Shown here: positions 26,582 through 35,264 of the stretch, in pieces
Layout of the letters: each line of letters begins with the position of its first letter
Position numbering within the stretch: the first letter of the stretch is position 1
Assembly (NCBI RefSeq): GCF_019396385.1
Contig: NZ_JAHKRN010000012.1
Coordinates: 1 to 64,000 of the forward strand
DNA from: Nonomuraea harbinensis
GTDB lineage: Bacteria; Actinomycetota; Actinomycetes; Streptosporangiales; Streptosporangiaceae
DNA length: 64,000 nt
Direction of reading: 5' to 3'
Program-made: the position numbers and the translations under genes
Notes under the pieces: model-generated
What the model was told of the DNA's origin: nothing
Seen by the model: only the letters and a program-made list of their open reading frames with translations
Databases searched by the model: none

Positions 26582-27553
26582 CTATGGCGGCGAATTAGGT
26601 GCGTCTTGGGCGAGGCGCACGCGGTGGCCTTCTGCAGTGTCGCCGAAGTCGCGTTCATCGTCGTCGCGGAAGCGTTTGTAGAACCACTCGGGTACTCGGG
26701 TGGGGTCCAGGCGGGTGCGGAGTACGCCGTCCTGCACGTCCCGTGCGATGTTCCGTAGGCGGTGCCATTCGTCGTTGGGAACGGGGCCGGGGCGTCCGTT
26801 GTGCAGCTCGGTATTGACGATCTTGGTGAGCCGGTCGCGTTCGTCGGCCACCTTTCGTTGGCCAGACCAGATCTCGTAAGAGATCTGGTAGGCCGCCAGC
26901 GACGGGACGAAGAAGCTGAGGAGAGTGTCAAGCAGCGTAGCGTCCGCGACCGCGAGGCCGATAACGAGGCCGATGGTAGTCCACAGGATCGCGGTGGCGG
27001 AGATGAAGTGACTATAGCGGCGGCGGAGGCGCGCGTCCCAGGCGAGGTTCTGTTCCTGGGCGATGAGCACGTCATAAGGGTGGTGGACGTCGTTGGTGGG
27101 GTCGTACCAGCCGTCGGTGATGCGCTTGTCCTTCGCGCCGCCTCGGATGAGTTTGCGCGCGAGCCGGCGGACGTCGGGTTGAGGGATGGGGTCGCCTGCA
27201 GTGGTGGCACGCCACGGCAAGTGGAATAAGGCGGTATCGAACATCTCCTGGAGTAGGGCACCCTGGCGGGCGGTGTTCCCGGCGAGGCCCTTGAGCAGGA
27301 ACGCTGAGACGACGAACCAGAAGAACCCGACGATGGAGACGGTTGCCCGGCCGTGACCGATCAGCGTGATCAGAACACCGGCCCCGGCGAGCGCAACGGC
27401 GGTGATGACGCGCACGGCTTCCAAGAACTGGCCGCGCTGATGACTTGCCGCTGCGGCGCGCTGTAGGAGCAGCATGGCGTCGTCGAGCTGCCGCTCATGG
27501 ATGGCCCGAGGTGGTATCCCCCGGACACCGCCAGGATCGGTGGAAAGGTTCAT
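26582..27553 (-). CDS. S-4TM family putative pore-forming effector (CBASS effector)
   Basis: 323 aa from ATG 27553, which overlaps the stop of the CD-NTase gene (ATGA). Four transmembrane helices in two pairs (VRVITAVALAGAGVLITLIG, VSIVGFFWFVVSAFLL, TAILWTTIGLVIGLAVA, LLSFFVPSLAAYQI) and the cytosolic WYDPTNDVHHPYDVLIAQEQN between them match the S-4TM family, which accompanies CD-NTases. It is expected to open the membrane on binding the cyclic nucleotide made by its neighbour, killing infected cells. The nucleotide-sensing region is not identifiable here. Last gene of the operon. Confidence 0.82.
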   Translation of the reverse strand: MNLSTDPGGVRGIPPRAIHERQLDDAMLLLQRAAAASHQRGQFLEAVRVITAVALAGAGVLITLIGHGRATVSIVGFFWFVVSAFLLKGLAGNTARQGALLQEMFDTALFHLPWRATTAGDPIPQPDVRRLARKLIRGGAKDKRITDGWYDPTNDVHHPYDVLIAQEQNLAWDARLRRRYSHFISATAILWTTIGLVIGLAVADATLLDTLLSFFVPSLAAYQISYEIWSGQRKVADERDRLTKIVNTELHNGRPGPVPNDEWHRLRNIARDVQDGVLRTRLDPTRVPEWFYKRFRDDDERDFGDTAEGHRVRLAQDAPNSPP

Positions 27554-28416
27554 GGCTTGGTTATCCGGTTTCCGAACAATTGCTTCCACTCGTCGTACGC
27601 CGCGCGTTCTTGGCCCTCGTCCTCAAGGTCCACCGCCCGTTCTGCGATGGAGCGGGCCTGGTCGAGTGCGTTGGCGGCAGCAAGTTTCTGGGTGGCGTCC
27701 ATGACAGCGTTGACGTCGCCGCCCAGGCCGGCGGGGTCGGGCCACTCGTCGCCGATGCGTTCGGCGGCGGTCGCGAGGAACAGCACGATCTCGTCCTGGT
27801 AGCGCCCGATCGGCGGCTTCACCAGCGACTGTGCCATGACCTCCAACAGGAACGACGGCGATACAGGCTCGCCGAGTTCGCGATTGATGCCCTTGACCAT
27901 CTTGACGAAAGGTACGTACTTGCCGTCGCAGTCGGCGTTCTTGGCGATACTCAGCTCGTGGTGACGCTTGGGGTTGGTCGCGATCCAGTCGCCTGCCGAG
28001 GGATTGGGGATGTAGTAGCCGCCGTTATCTCGCTTGAAGGCGGGAACTACATCGACCGACATGACCTCGTCGTCGGAGCCGTAGGGGATGACGACGGCCA
28101 TGCCGTCCCGGGCGGCGGCGGTCCACTTCTGACGGAGCAGGGACTCCAGGGCGTTGATCACCTCGATGGGGGCCTGATCGCGGAAATCTGCCTGGGAGCC
28201 GTTAGCGTCGAGGACCATGAAGATGTCGATGTCCTTGAGCTTCTTCGTCTTGGTGTCGCGCCGGTAACTGCCGGTCAGGAAGTCGTCGATGAGGTCCCAG
28301 TGAGATCGGACGAAGTCGCGGATGGTCTCGTGGCGTGTTTTCGCCAGATTCTGCTCGGTCTGGGTGATCTCCAGGTTGTGCTTGAGATTGGTGAAGGCGT
28401 CGTCGATGTATCCCAT
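27550..28416 (-). CDS. CD-NTase (CBASS cyclic oligonucleotide synthase)
   Basis: 288 aa from ATG 28416; the frame is open further upstream but that part lies in the HORMA gene. Pol-beta nucleotidyltransferase motif: LTGSYRRDT at 48-55, then DIDIFMVLD with Asp62 and Asp64, third acidic residue Asp122 in MSVDVVP. All catalytic residues are present. It would make a cyclic di- or trinucleotide when phage infection is sensed and activate the S-4TM effector encoded next. The HORMA/TRIP13 partners upstream place it in type III CBASS, which contains mainly clade C and D enzymes; the clade is not certain. Confidence 0.9.
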   Translation of the reverse strand: MGYIDDAFTNLKHNLEITQTEQNLAKTRHETIRDFVRSHWDLIDDFLTGSYRRDTKTKKLKDIDIFMVLDANGSQADFRDQAPIEVINALESLLRQKWTAAARDGMAVVIPYGSDDEVMSVDVVPAFKRDNGGYYIPNPSAGDWIATNPKRHHELSIAKNADCDGKYVPFVKMVKGINRELGEPVSPSFLLEVMAQSLVKPPIGRYQDEIVLFLATAAERIGDEWPDPAGLGGDVNAVMDATQKLAAANALDQARSIAERAVDLEDEGQERAAYDEWKQLFGNRITKP

Positions 28417-28439
28417 GGGGCGTGTTCCTGCTCGTGGTC

Positions 28440-28943
28440 TCAGGTGTGGAAGTACCGCATGCCGGTCGAGGCGTGCGGGGCAGAGCCAAGGGTGCCGAAG
28501 GTGATGCCGCGCAGGCCGTCCGTGCTCGCCCGACGGCCGGGATCCCAACCTGGCTGAGGGGTGCGCGGTCCGTTGAACGTGCAGAACAGCCGGTAGGTGG
28601 TGCTCGTGGGTACCCGGTCGAACTTCGCCCGAAACCGGGCGGCTCGGGCACGGGAGGCGGTGAACTCAGCGTTGCCGTTCCCGGAGGTGGTGTAAGAGAC
28701 CGGGAACTCGATCACCGGTGCGACGGTGCCTGAGGGTTGGTGACACTCGAGGACGACCGTGTCGAGGGAGCCTTCCTCGATCCACGCTTTGATCGCGTTC
28801 TCGTTCTGCACCCAGTCGCGGTGCAGCTGGTCCATGTTGATCCCCAGGTCGGCGAGGATGTCGGTGATGGTGCCGAGGATGACGTCGGTCAGGTGAGTAG
28901 CGGTGTGGGTGCGGGTGTAGCTGAAGGTGTACGTGGAGGTCAT
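28440..28943 (-). CDS. cap7: Bacterial HORMA-domain protein (Cap7-like)
   Basis: 167 aa. TYTFSYTRTHTATHLTDVIL, DILADLGI, NAIKAWIEEGSLDTVVLECH and the C-terminal STTYRLFCTFN region fit the bacterial HORMA family 1. In type III CBASS the HORMA protein changes conformation on binding a closure peptide and then activates the CD-NTase. The next gene downstream, 23 nt away, is the CD-NTase; upstream are the 159-aa protein (ATGA overlap) and the TRIP13-like ATPase. Assignment is from sequence pattern and context. Confidence 0.8.
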   Translation of the reverse strand: MTSTYTFSYTRTHTATHLTDVILGTITDILADLGINMDQLHRDWVQNENAIKAWIEEGSLDTVVLECHQPSGTVAPVIEFPVSYTTSGNGNAEFTASRARAARFRAKFDRVPTSTTYRLFCTFNGPRTPQPGWDPGRRASTDGLRGITFGTLGSAPHASTGMRYFHT

Positions 28944-29419
28944 CGCGGCGTCACCGCCCGCCGCAGAGCTTCACGGTCGATCAGCGGACCGGCGTTGGCA
29001 GTCTTCGTCTCCGGCGCGGGCGGGGCAGTGTCAGACAACCGGTCGTGACCGTTAGCGGCTGCCTTCACCTGCTCCTGAAGTGGGGACGGGGACGGCAGGT
29101 GGATCATAAAAGTGTCGGTGCCCGCCGCACCGGGGACGGGGTTGAGGTTCTCGTCCAACGTCAGCGCCGCCGTGCCGGACACTGTCGTGATCTCGCAGTA
29201 CACCTTGCCTGCCACGAGAGTAATTGGATGCTGCTGCAGGTGCCCTGCTGCGATCAGCATCCGTCCGACCGCCTCGGCGGCCGACATTGCCTGTACCGCC
29301 TCGTCGCGAGACAGCGCGGAGGACTGCGCCACCGTGTCGGCCACGAGCTCCGAGACCACCGTCCAGGTTGCGCTGGCGCTGCGCACGGGAGAAGCTGCGA
29401 TCTGTCTAGTGCGTAGCAC
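28940..29419 (-). CDS. CBASS-operon protein of unknown function, 159 aa
   Basis: Encoded between the TRIP13-like ATPase (14-nt overlap) and the HORMA gene (ATGA overlap), so it is certainly part of the operon. Residues 15-65 are helical (ATWTVVSELVADTVAQS, DEAVQAMSAAEAVGRMLIAA), 65-110 look beta-stranded (KVYCEITTVSGTAALTLD, TDTFMIHLPS), and 111-159 are a Pro/Ala-rich flexible tail ending DREALRRAVTPR. It lacks the signature of a second HORMA protein. Its tail could supply a closure peptide for the HORMA protein, or it could be an infection sensor; both are inference. Confidence 0.7.
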   Translation of the reverse strand: MLRTRQIAASPVRSASATWTVVSELVADTVAQSSALSRDEAVQAMSAAEAVGRMLIAAGHLQQHPITLVAGKVYCEITTVSGTAALTLDENLNPVPGAAGTDTFMIHLPSPSPLQEQVKAAANGHDRLSDTAPPAPETKTANAGPLIDREALRRAVTPR

Positions 29420-30311
29420 GAGACACCTCCGGCTGACCCGTGTCCGCGACAGCGTTGCGTACCGCGTCGGCTAGGTCGTCTTCGGTGAGGTTGCCAGGGT
29501 CCAGGACCGTGTCCAGCCGCTGAGCCAGGGCTTCGAAGACCACCTTGCGCGTACGGCGACCGTCCAGCCCGTGAGCGGCGAGGGCGATGCGGTCCATCGC
29601 CGAGGAGCGCGCCAGCTCACCCAAGGCCGGGTACTTGTCGGCCAGCGTCAGCAGGGTGGAGACCACGATCTCCCGGAGCGCCTCCGGCTCGGGAAGTGGG
29701 ACGAGGATGGCGGCGTCGGAGCGGGAGAGGAACGCCTCGTCCAGAGCGGTGGTGAAGTTGCTGGTCGCGACAAAGAAGAGGTGCGGGTGCTCGACGGCGT
29801 TGCGATCCAAGGCGGTGAGGACTGCGTCGGTGGCGCGGTGGACATCAGCCGGGTTGGCGGCCAGCGACGCTGCCGAGCGGGCGACCGCCATCGACTCGAC
29901 CTCGTCGAGGATCACCACGGTCGGCACGCCATTCGACGCGAGACCCGGCACGTACTCGCTGAGCAGCTCGCTGACTCGCTGCTGAGACTGCCCGTGCTCG
30001 GCGCTCATGAGTCCGTGCGGGTTGATCTCGATCCGCCGCACCTCGCCTCCGGGGACGTAGCAGGCGACCTGCGCCGGCAGACCCCGTGCCAGGGTGGTCT
30101 TGCCGGTGCCAGGAGGACCGTAGAGCGTGCACAGGCCGTGCAACGCCGTCACCGCGAACGGCAGGTCAGGTCGTACGAGCAGCGACAACACGGTCTGGTT
30201 GCGCAGCCGCTCCTTGATTTCCTTCGGCACCACGATGGCGTCCCACAACGCGGCCTCCGCCGAGTCGGCAGAGATCACCTCGTCCGACAGCACGCACTCC
30301 TGCACCCTCAT
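29406..30311 (-). CDS. cap6: TRIP13/Pch2-like AAA+ ATPase (Cap6)
   Basis: 301 aa. Walker A GPPGTGKTT at residues 65-73, Walker B VVILDEVESM with Asp136/Glu137, sensor 1 FFVATSNF and the arginine-finger stretch LSRSDAAILVPLP. In type III CBASS this remodeller disassembles the HORMA-CD-NTase complex and so keeps the system off. First gene of the leftward operon; upstream lies the shared control region with the HTH-peptidase gene. All AAA+ catalytic motifs are intact. Confidence 0.87.
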   Translation of the reverse strand: MRVQECVLSDEVISADSAEAALWDAIVVPKEIKERLRNQTVLSLLVRPDLPFAVTALHGLCTLYGPPGTGKTTLARGLPAQVACYVPGGEVRRIEINPHGLMSAEHGQSQQRVSELLSEYVPGLASNGVPTVVILDEVESMAVARSAASLAANPADVHRATDAVLTALDRNAVEHPHLFFVATSNFTTALDEAFLSRSDAAILVPLPEPEALREIVVSTLLTLADKYPALGELARSSAMDRIALAAHGLDGRRTRKVVFEALAQRLDTVLDPGNLTEDDLADAVRNAVADTGQPEVSRATH

Positions 30312-30372
30312 ACCTCAACTCCGTCCTCGCAGGTATCGAGCAACCTCAGATTTCAACATCATCTTCTCGCTA

Positions 30373-30415
30373 CATGGTAGACTATAGAGCATGGTAGGTG
30401 TGTGGTTGGACACAC
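30373..30415. promoter_or_regulatory. Candidate operator/promoter of CBASS operon and divergent regulator
   Basis: The 241-bp divergent gap holds a direct repeat CATGGTAG at 30373-30380 and 30390-30397 (17-bp period) and an inverted repeat GTGTGT-6nt-ACACAC at 30398-30415. Between the direct repeats a minus-strand -10-like TATAGT (30381-30386) could serve the CBASS operon. These are natural targets for the HTH-peptidase protein encoded next door. Confidence 0.4.
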
Positions 30416-30552
30416 TTTGCCTGGCATGTCGGCTAGGAGTTGGGTGACTTGACTGTCCAGTAACCAAGGTGTGCCTAAGATGCGAGCGGAGGAATCAAGA
30501 TCGAGAGTCGTCCGCTGATCGGCGGACGGTGACTGGCGCGGAGACGAGCGAC

Positions 30553-31668
30553 GTGAACGACCCGCAACTGAATGTCGGCGACATCGCGGCCCTGTTCGAT
30601 CGCGCCCGACTGCGCATGGCGCGCGAACTTCGCGGTCTCACCCAGGTGCAGCTGGCCCGGGAGGTCGGCTCCGTCACCGCGGCCTCAATCAGCCAGTTCG
30701 AGAACGGACACACGAAGCCCGCCGCATCGACGCTTCGTCGGCTCGCGGTCGCGTTGCGCGTACCGCCGTCGTTTTTCGCTGCTCCAGCCCGCCCCCCCGC
30801 CACTGATCAGGCCAACGGGTTCTTCCGTAGCCTTCGTTCCACCTCCCCTCGAGATCGTCAACAGGCGCTCGCCTACGTCCACCTCGCGCGGGAGCTTGCA
30901 CTTGAGCTCGAAAAACACGTCGCGTTGCCCGACCTCAATGTGCCGCGCGTCCCAATCCACGAAGGTCAGACTCTTCAGCCCGCCGACATCGAACAAGCGG
31001 CCGCACAGGTTCGTGACCACTGGAACATCTCGCGCGGTCCAATTCAGGACGTTGTGCGACTGTTGGAAATCAACGGAATTGTTGTCGTCCGTTTTCGCGT
31101 CGGCATCGATAAGGTCGATGCATTCTGCGTCGACTTCCCAGATAGGCCCGTTGTTGCTCTCGGAGCCGACAAGGGCCTGCGTGACCGCTCCCGCTTCGAT
31201 GCGGCCCACGAGCTAGGCCACCTGGTCTTGCATGGCATTAGTGGAAAAGTTGGCGACAAAGTCACTGAGAGTCAAGCTCATGAATTCGCTGCCGCGTTGC
31301 TTATGCCTTCCGACGACATCAAATCCGAGCTGCCGAGGCAGCTTGACTGGCCCGCTTTTCTTCGCTTGAAAGCAAAATGGCACGTCTCGCTAGCTTCCCT
31401 CCTGGTCAGGGCAAAAACGCTCGGCGTCATGAGCGAACACACCTATGCGCAGGGATGGAAAGCCTTGTCCGTCCGCGGATGGAGGAAGGTGGAGCCAGGA
31501 ACTCTGGGAAATCCGGAGGCTCCTGTACTCCTGCATCGTGCACTAGAACTAATGGAAACAACCGGCATTCCCTTCACCGATTTTATTAATCGTTCAAACC
31601 TCCCGGAAGCTGACGTTCGAACCCTACTCAGCCGGGACATCAGCGAACGACCCCGCGTAGAACTCTGA
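30553..31668 (+). CDS. XRE-family HTH + ImmA/IrrE metallopeptidase regulator
   Basis: 371 aa from GTG 30553, with GGAG 9 nt upstream; the frame is open earlier but without a comparable site. Residues 15-70 form an XRE helix-turn-helix (RMARELRGLTQVQLAREVGS, AASISQFENG). Residues about 205-275 are a zinc metallopeptidase with HELGH at 219-223. ImmA/IrrE-type proteases cut repressors after DNA damage or infection. Placed back-to-back with the CBASS operon, it resembles a single-chain version of the CapH/CapP regulator pair. Part of the gene is less GC-rich than neighbours. Control of CBASS is inferred. Confidence 0.83.
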   Translation: MNDPQLNVGDIAALFDRARLRMARELRGLTQVQLAREVGSVTAASISQFENGHTKPAASTLRRLAVALRVPPSFFAAPARPPATDQANGFFRSLRSTSPRDRQQALAYVHLARELALELEKHVALPDLNVPRVPIHEGQTLQPADIEQAAAQVRDHWNISRGPIQDVVRLLEINGIVVVRFRVGIDKVDAFCVDFPDRPVVALGADKGLRDRSRFDAAHELGHLVLHGISGKVGDKVTESQAHEFAAALLMPSDDIKSELPRQLDWPAFLRLKAKWHVSLASLLVRAKTLGVMSEHTYAQGWKALSVRGWRKVEPGTLGNPEAPVLLHRALELMETTGIPFTDFINRSNLPEADVRTLLSRDISERPRVEL

Positions 31669-31732
31669 CCTACCTCGTCTGATCCATCTTGCGCACCCAG
31701 GACGACCACGCCCATAGCGTCGCCTCCGACGA

Positions 31733-31930
31733 TCACTGCGGCCTCGGGTAGATCGAGCACGGATCCATCAAGCGCCAGCAATCGCTGGTGCCGCCAAGTC
31801 CCGTCGGCATCGCTGAGGTGGCTGGGAGGGCCGCCCGCTCGAACATCTCCTGACCGCTCGGCACCCAATCGCTGCCCGACCTGCGTCGTTGCCATCGAAT
31901 GCTTGTATGGTCTGTGGCGAGAGAAGCGCT
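31733..31930 (-). pseudogene. IS4-type transposase remnant
   Basis: On the minus strand, VPSGQEMFERAALP and (in another frame) RLLALDGSVLDLPEAA resemble the N-terminal part of IS4-family transposases, where the LDG/Asp belongs to the first catalytic position. Frames are broken and the rest is absent. The remaining stretch from 31931 to 32322 shows no gene; a 10-bp GTTGCGGGCG occurs twice in it (about 32114 and 32154). Confidence 0.45.
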
Positions 31931-32322
31931 CATCTGCGCGGCCTGAGCTGTAGAAACGTTAGTGTGGATGCCGCTATTCGTTAGCTGAGCTGGGTGTATG
32001 CAGTGGCTAGGCGGGCGCGGCGAAACTAAAAGCCATCAGTCCTGCCGGTGTGGATCCGAGCATCGGCCCGATCCCGTACAGCCTGTGCAAGGCGGAGTCG
32101 CCGATGCGGCCTACCCTCTCGTTGCGGGCGTTGGGTTAGCCCTCTCCGCTACGTTGCGGGCGGGCCTGAAAATTCCGCCTGACTCTCGCATACGCAGGAG
32201 GCCAAGCTGCGGGAAGATGGCATCACGATGCCCCGTCGGCGGGCGTGCGTTGCCTTGCGCGGGCGCGACTGCCCCGGTGGGCCAGCGCAGCCAGCACGTT
32301 GAGCGATTCCATGAGGAGCCTT

Positions 32323-34068
32323 GTGAGCACGCTCGGTAGTTTCATCTGGTCGATCGCTGACCAGCTTCGGGGTCCCTACCGCCCCAACCAGTACGGGAAC
32401 GTGATCCTCCCCTTCACGATCCTTCGACGCCTCGACTGCATCCTGGAGCCGGACCGCGAGACCGTCCGAGACCTGGCCGCGGCACACGAGAACCCGAACC
32501 GGCTCCGGATCGAGGTCAAGAAGGCCACCGGCCGACCGTTCTACAACACCTCGAAGTACAGTTTCGCCAACTTGCTGCAGGACGCGGACGGGCTGGAGGA
32601 CAACCTCGTTGACTACATCGACCGGTTCTCCGCCGATGTCGATGTGTTCGAGTACTTCGATTTCAAGAAGGAAATCATCGCCCTGGAGAAGGCCGGTCTC
32701 CTGCGTGAGATCGTGAAGTCCTTCGCGGTCGTCGACCTGCACCCTAATGTCGTGTCCAACGCCGACATGGGGGACGCGTTTGAGTACATCATCCGCAAGT
32801 TCAACGAAGCCGCGAACGAGACCTCCGGTGACCACTACACGCCGCGTGACGCGATCCGGCTGTTGGTCGACCTGCTCTTCGCCGAGAAGGACGCCGCGCT
32901 GGGCGAGGAGGGCATCGTCCGATCGCTCTACGACCCCACCGCCGGCACCGGCGGCATGCTCGCCCTGGCCGAGGAGCACCTGCTCAAGCAGAACCCGGAT
33001 GCCCGGCTGAGCCTGTACGGCCAGGAGTACAACCCGCAGTCGTACGCGATCTGCAAGTCCGATCTTCTCGCCAAGGGCCACGACGCGTCTAACATCGCCT
33101 TTGGCAACACGCTCACCGACGACGCCTTCAAGGGCCGCCAGTTCGACTTCTGCATGTCCAACCCGCCGTACGGTGTCGACTGGAAGCAATACGCCAAGGC
33201 GGTTACCAAGGAGCGCGACGAGGCCGGCCCGTACGGCCGGTTCGCGCCGGGCCTGCCGGCCACCTCGGACGGGCAGATGCTGTTCCTGCTGCACCTGGCA
33301 CACAAGATGCGTGCTCCTGAGGACGGTGGCGGCCGGGCCGGGATCGTCATGAACGGCTCGCCGCTCTTCAACGGCGCCGCTGAGTCCGGCCCGTCCAATA
33401 TTCGCAGGTGGCTGCTGGAGAACGACCTGGTCGATGCGATCGTCGCGCTGCCGACCAACATGTTCTTCAACACCGGCATCGCCACCTACATCTGGATCCT
33501 CGACAACACCAAGCACCCCGACCGCAAGGGTCTGGTCCAGCTCATCGACGGCACCTCGTTCTGGACCAAGATGCGCAAGAACCTCGGCAGCAAGGGCCGC
33601 GAGATCAGCGACACCGACCGCGCCAAGATCGTCCAGCTGTACGCCGACTTCACCGACGCCGACCCGGACTTCTCCAAGGTGCTGCGCAACGACGAGTTCG
33701 GCTACTGGACCATCACCGTCGAACGGCCACTGCTGGATGAGGACGGCAAGCCCCTCGTCGACCGCAAGGGCAACCCGAAGCCCGACTCCAAGAAGCGCGA
33801 CACCGAGAATGTGCCGTTCACCTACGGCGGCTCGACCGCCGGGTCTGTGGGCAGGGCCGAGGTCACCCAGGCGTACTTCGATACCGAGGTGAAGCCGCAC
33901 GTGCCAGACGCCTGGGTTGACTGGGCCAAGGTCAAGGTCGGCTACGAGATTCCTTTTACCCGCCACTTCTACAAGTACGTCCCGCCTCGCCCCCTTGCCG
34001 AGATCGACGCTGATCTGGAGAAGCAGGTCGCCAAGATCCTCGACCTCCTGCACGAGGTGGAAGGGTGA
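32323..34068 (+). CDS. hsdM: Type I restriction enzyme M subunit
   Basis: 581 aa from GTG 32323 (AGGAG 5 nt upstream); an ATG four codons earlier is the alternative. HsdM N-terminal helical domain (GSFIWSIADQLRG, VILPFTILRRLDCIL), then a gamma-class N6-adenine methyltransferase: motif I DPTAGTGGML near 204 and motif IV SNPPYGVDW with Asn280. Makes the M2S methylase core and the modification half of the R2M2S complex. Translationally coupled to hsdS by GTGA. Confidence 0.95.
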   Translation: MSTLGSFIWSIADQLRGPYRPNQYGNVILPFTILRRLDCILEPDRETVRDLAAAHENPNRLRIEVKKATGRPFYNTSKYSFANLLQDADGLEDNLVDYIDRFSADVDVFEYFDFKKEIIALEKAGLLREIVKSFAVVDLHPNVVSNADMGDAFEYIIRKFNEAANETSGDHYTPRDAIRLLVDLLFAEKDAALGEEGIVRSLYDPTAGTGGMLALAEEHLLKQNPDARLSLYGQEYNPQSYAICKSDLLAKGHDASNIAFGNTLTDDAFKGRQFDFCMSNPPYGVDWKQYAKAVTKERDEAGPYGRFAPGLPATSDGQMLFLLHLAHKMRAPEDGGGRAGIVMNGSPLFNGAAESGPSNIRRWLLENDLVDAIVALPTNMFFNTGIATYIWILDNTKHPDRKGLVQLIDGTSFWTKMRKNLGSKGREISDTDRAKIVQLYADFTDADPDFSKVLRNDEFGYWTITVERPLLDEDGKPLVDRKGNPKPDSKKRDTENVPFTYGGSTAGSVGRAEVTQAYFDTEVKPHVPDAWVDWAKVKVGYEIPFTRHFYKYVPPRPLAEIDADLEKQVAKILDLLHEVEG

Positions 34069-35264
34069 GCCCGGCTCCGCGAGCAGGCTGGCGCCAGACG
34101 ACCATACGCCGGGTGCTCCGTCCGCTAGACCGCCCGGCTCAGCCCGGGCTCGGTGTCATCACCGCCTATCGGGACGGCATCGTGACCCTTCGCTCCAACC
34201 GCCGTGAGGATGGCTACACCTTCTCGGACACCGAGAACGGTTACCAGGAGATCCGTCCCGGCGATCTGGTCTTCCACGCGCTCGACGGTTTCGCTGGCGC
34301 AGTCGGCGTCTCCGACAGCCACGGCAACGCTTCCCCCGTCTACCATGTCTGTGAGCCCGTCGCTGGCGACGATCCCGGTTACCTTGCCCGTCTGCTACGC
34401 CACCTCGGCACCTCCGGCTTCCTCGCCACCCAGGCGCCGAACGTCCGAGAGCGCAGCGTTGATTTCCGCAACTGGAGTACCTTCGCCCGCATCCCCCTGG
34501 TGCTGCCCCCGGCGGCGGAGCAGCGCGCCATCGCCGACTACCTCGACCGCGAGACCGCCCGCATCGACACGCTGATCGAGGAGCAGCAACGTCTGATCGA
34601 GATGCTCCGCGAGCGGCGCGAGGCAACGATCCGCTCGGCGCTCCTATCCGGCCTCGATGCCGCAGATAAAAGGCCGTCTGGAGTGGAATTGCTGGGTGCC
34701 ATACCGAGGCACTGGCGAATGGTTCCGACCCGATACCTCTGCACCATCACCACTGGTTCCGAAGACTCGGGAAATGCTACTGAGGACGGTGATTACCCGT
34801 TCTATGTCCGCGGTCGCGAAATCCTGCGTATCGGCCACTACTCCTTCGACGGCGAAGCGGTCATGACACCTGGCGACGGTCAGGGGGGCACAGGCAAGGT
34901 CTTCCACTACTTCAAGGGCAAGTTCGAAGCACACCAGCGTGTCTATGTCTTCAAAGACTTTGCAGGCATCTCAGGCTGGTACTTCTATTACTTCCTGTCC
35001 ACGTTCCTCCGGCCGGTCGCGCTCGCGGGGAGCAACACGGTCACCATGGAATCGCTACGGCGCCCATTGCTCGCCGACTTCAAGATCGCGGTTCCACCGT
35101 TGGATGAGCAGCGGCGGATCGCAGCATACCTTGATGAGCAGACTGCGAAGATCGACGCGCTCACTGCTGAGGCCGAGCGGTTCATCGAGCTCGCCCGTGA
35201 GCGACGGGCTGCCTTGATCACGGCTGTGGTAAGAGGTCAGATCGACGTACGAGAGGCCGCGTGA
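34065..35264 (+). CDS. hsdS: Type I restriction enzyme specificity subunit
   Basis: 399 aa from GTG 34065 overlapping the hsdM stop. Two target-recognition halves, each followed by the conserved spacer helix: PPAAEQRAIADYLDRETARI near residue 148-167 and PPLDEQRRIAAYLDEQTAKI near 345-364. The first recognition domain is shorter than the second. The subunit selects the split DNA site for methylation and cleavage. Coupled to hsdR with a TGATG overlap at 35262-35266. Confidence 0.92.
   Translation: MSPAPRAGWRQTTIRRVLRPLDRPAQPGLGVITAYRDGIVTLRSNRREDGYTFSDTENGYQEIRPGDLVFHALDGFAGAVGVSDSHGNASPVYHVCEPVAGDDPGYLARLLRHLGTSGFLATQAPNVRERSVDFRNWSTFARIPLVLPPAAEQRAIADYLDRETARIDTLIEEQQRLIEMLRERREATIRSALLSGLDAADKRPSGVELLGAIPRHWRMVPTRYLCTITTGSEDSGNATEDGDYPFYVRGREILRIGHYSFDGEAVMTPGDGQGGTGKVFHYFKGKFEAHQRVYVFKDFAGISGWYFYYFLSTFLRPVALAGSNTVTMESLRRPLLADFKIAVPPLDEQRRIAAYLDEQTAKIDALTAEAERFIELARERRAALITAVVRGQIDVREAA

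Noticed and set aside
32149..34053. Long minus-strand open frame opposite hsdM (634 codons)
   Set aside because: It mirrors the methylase gene; motifs of HsdM are on the plus strand. Antisense frames stay open easily in high-GC DNA.
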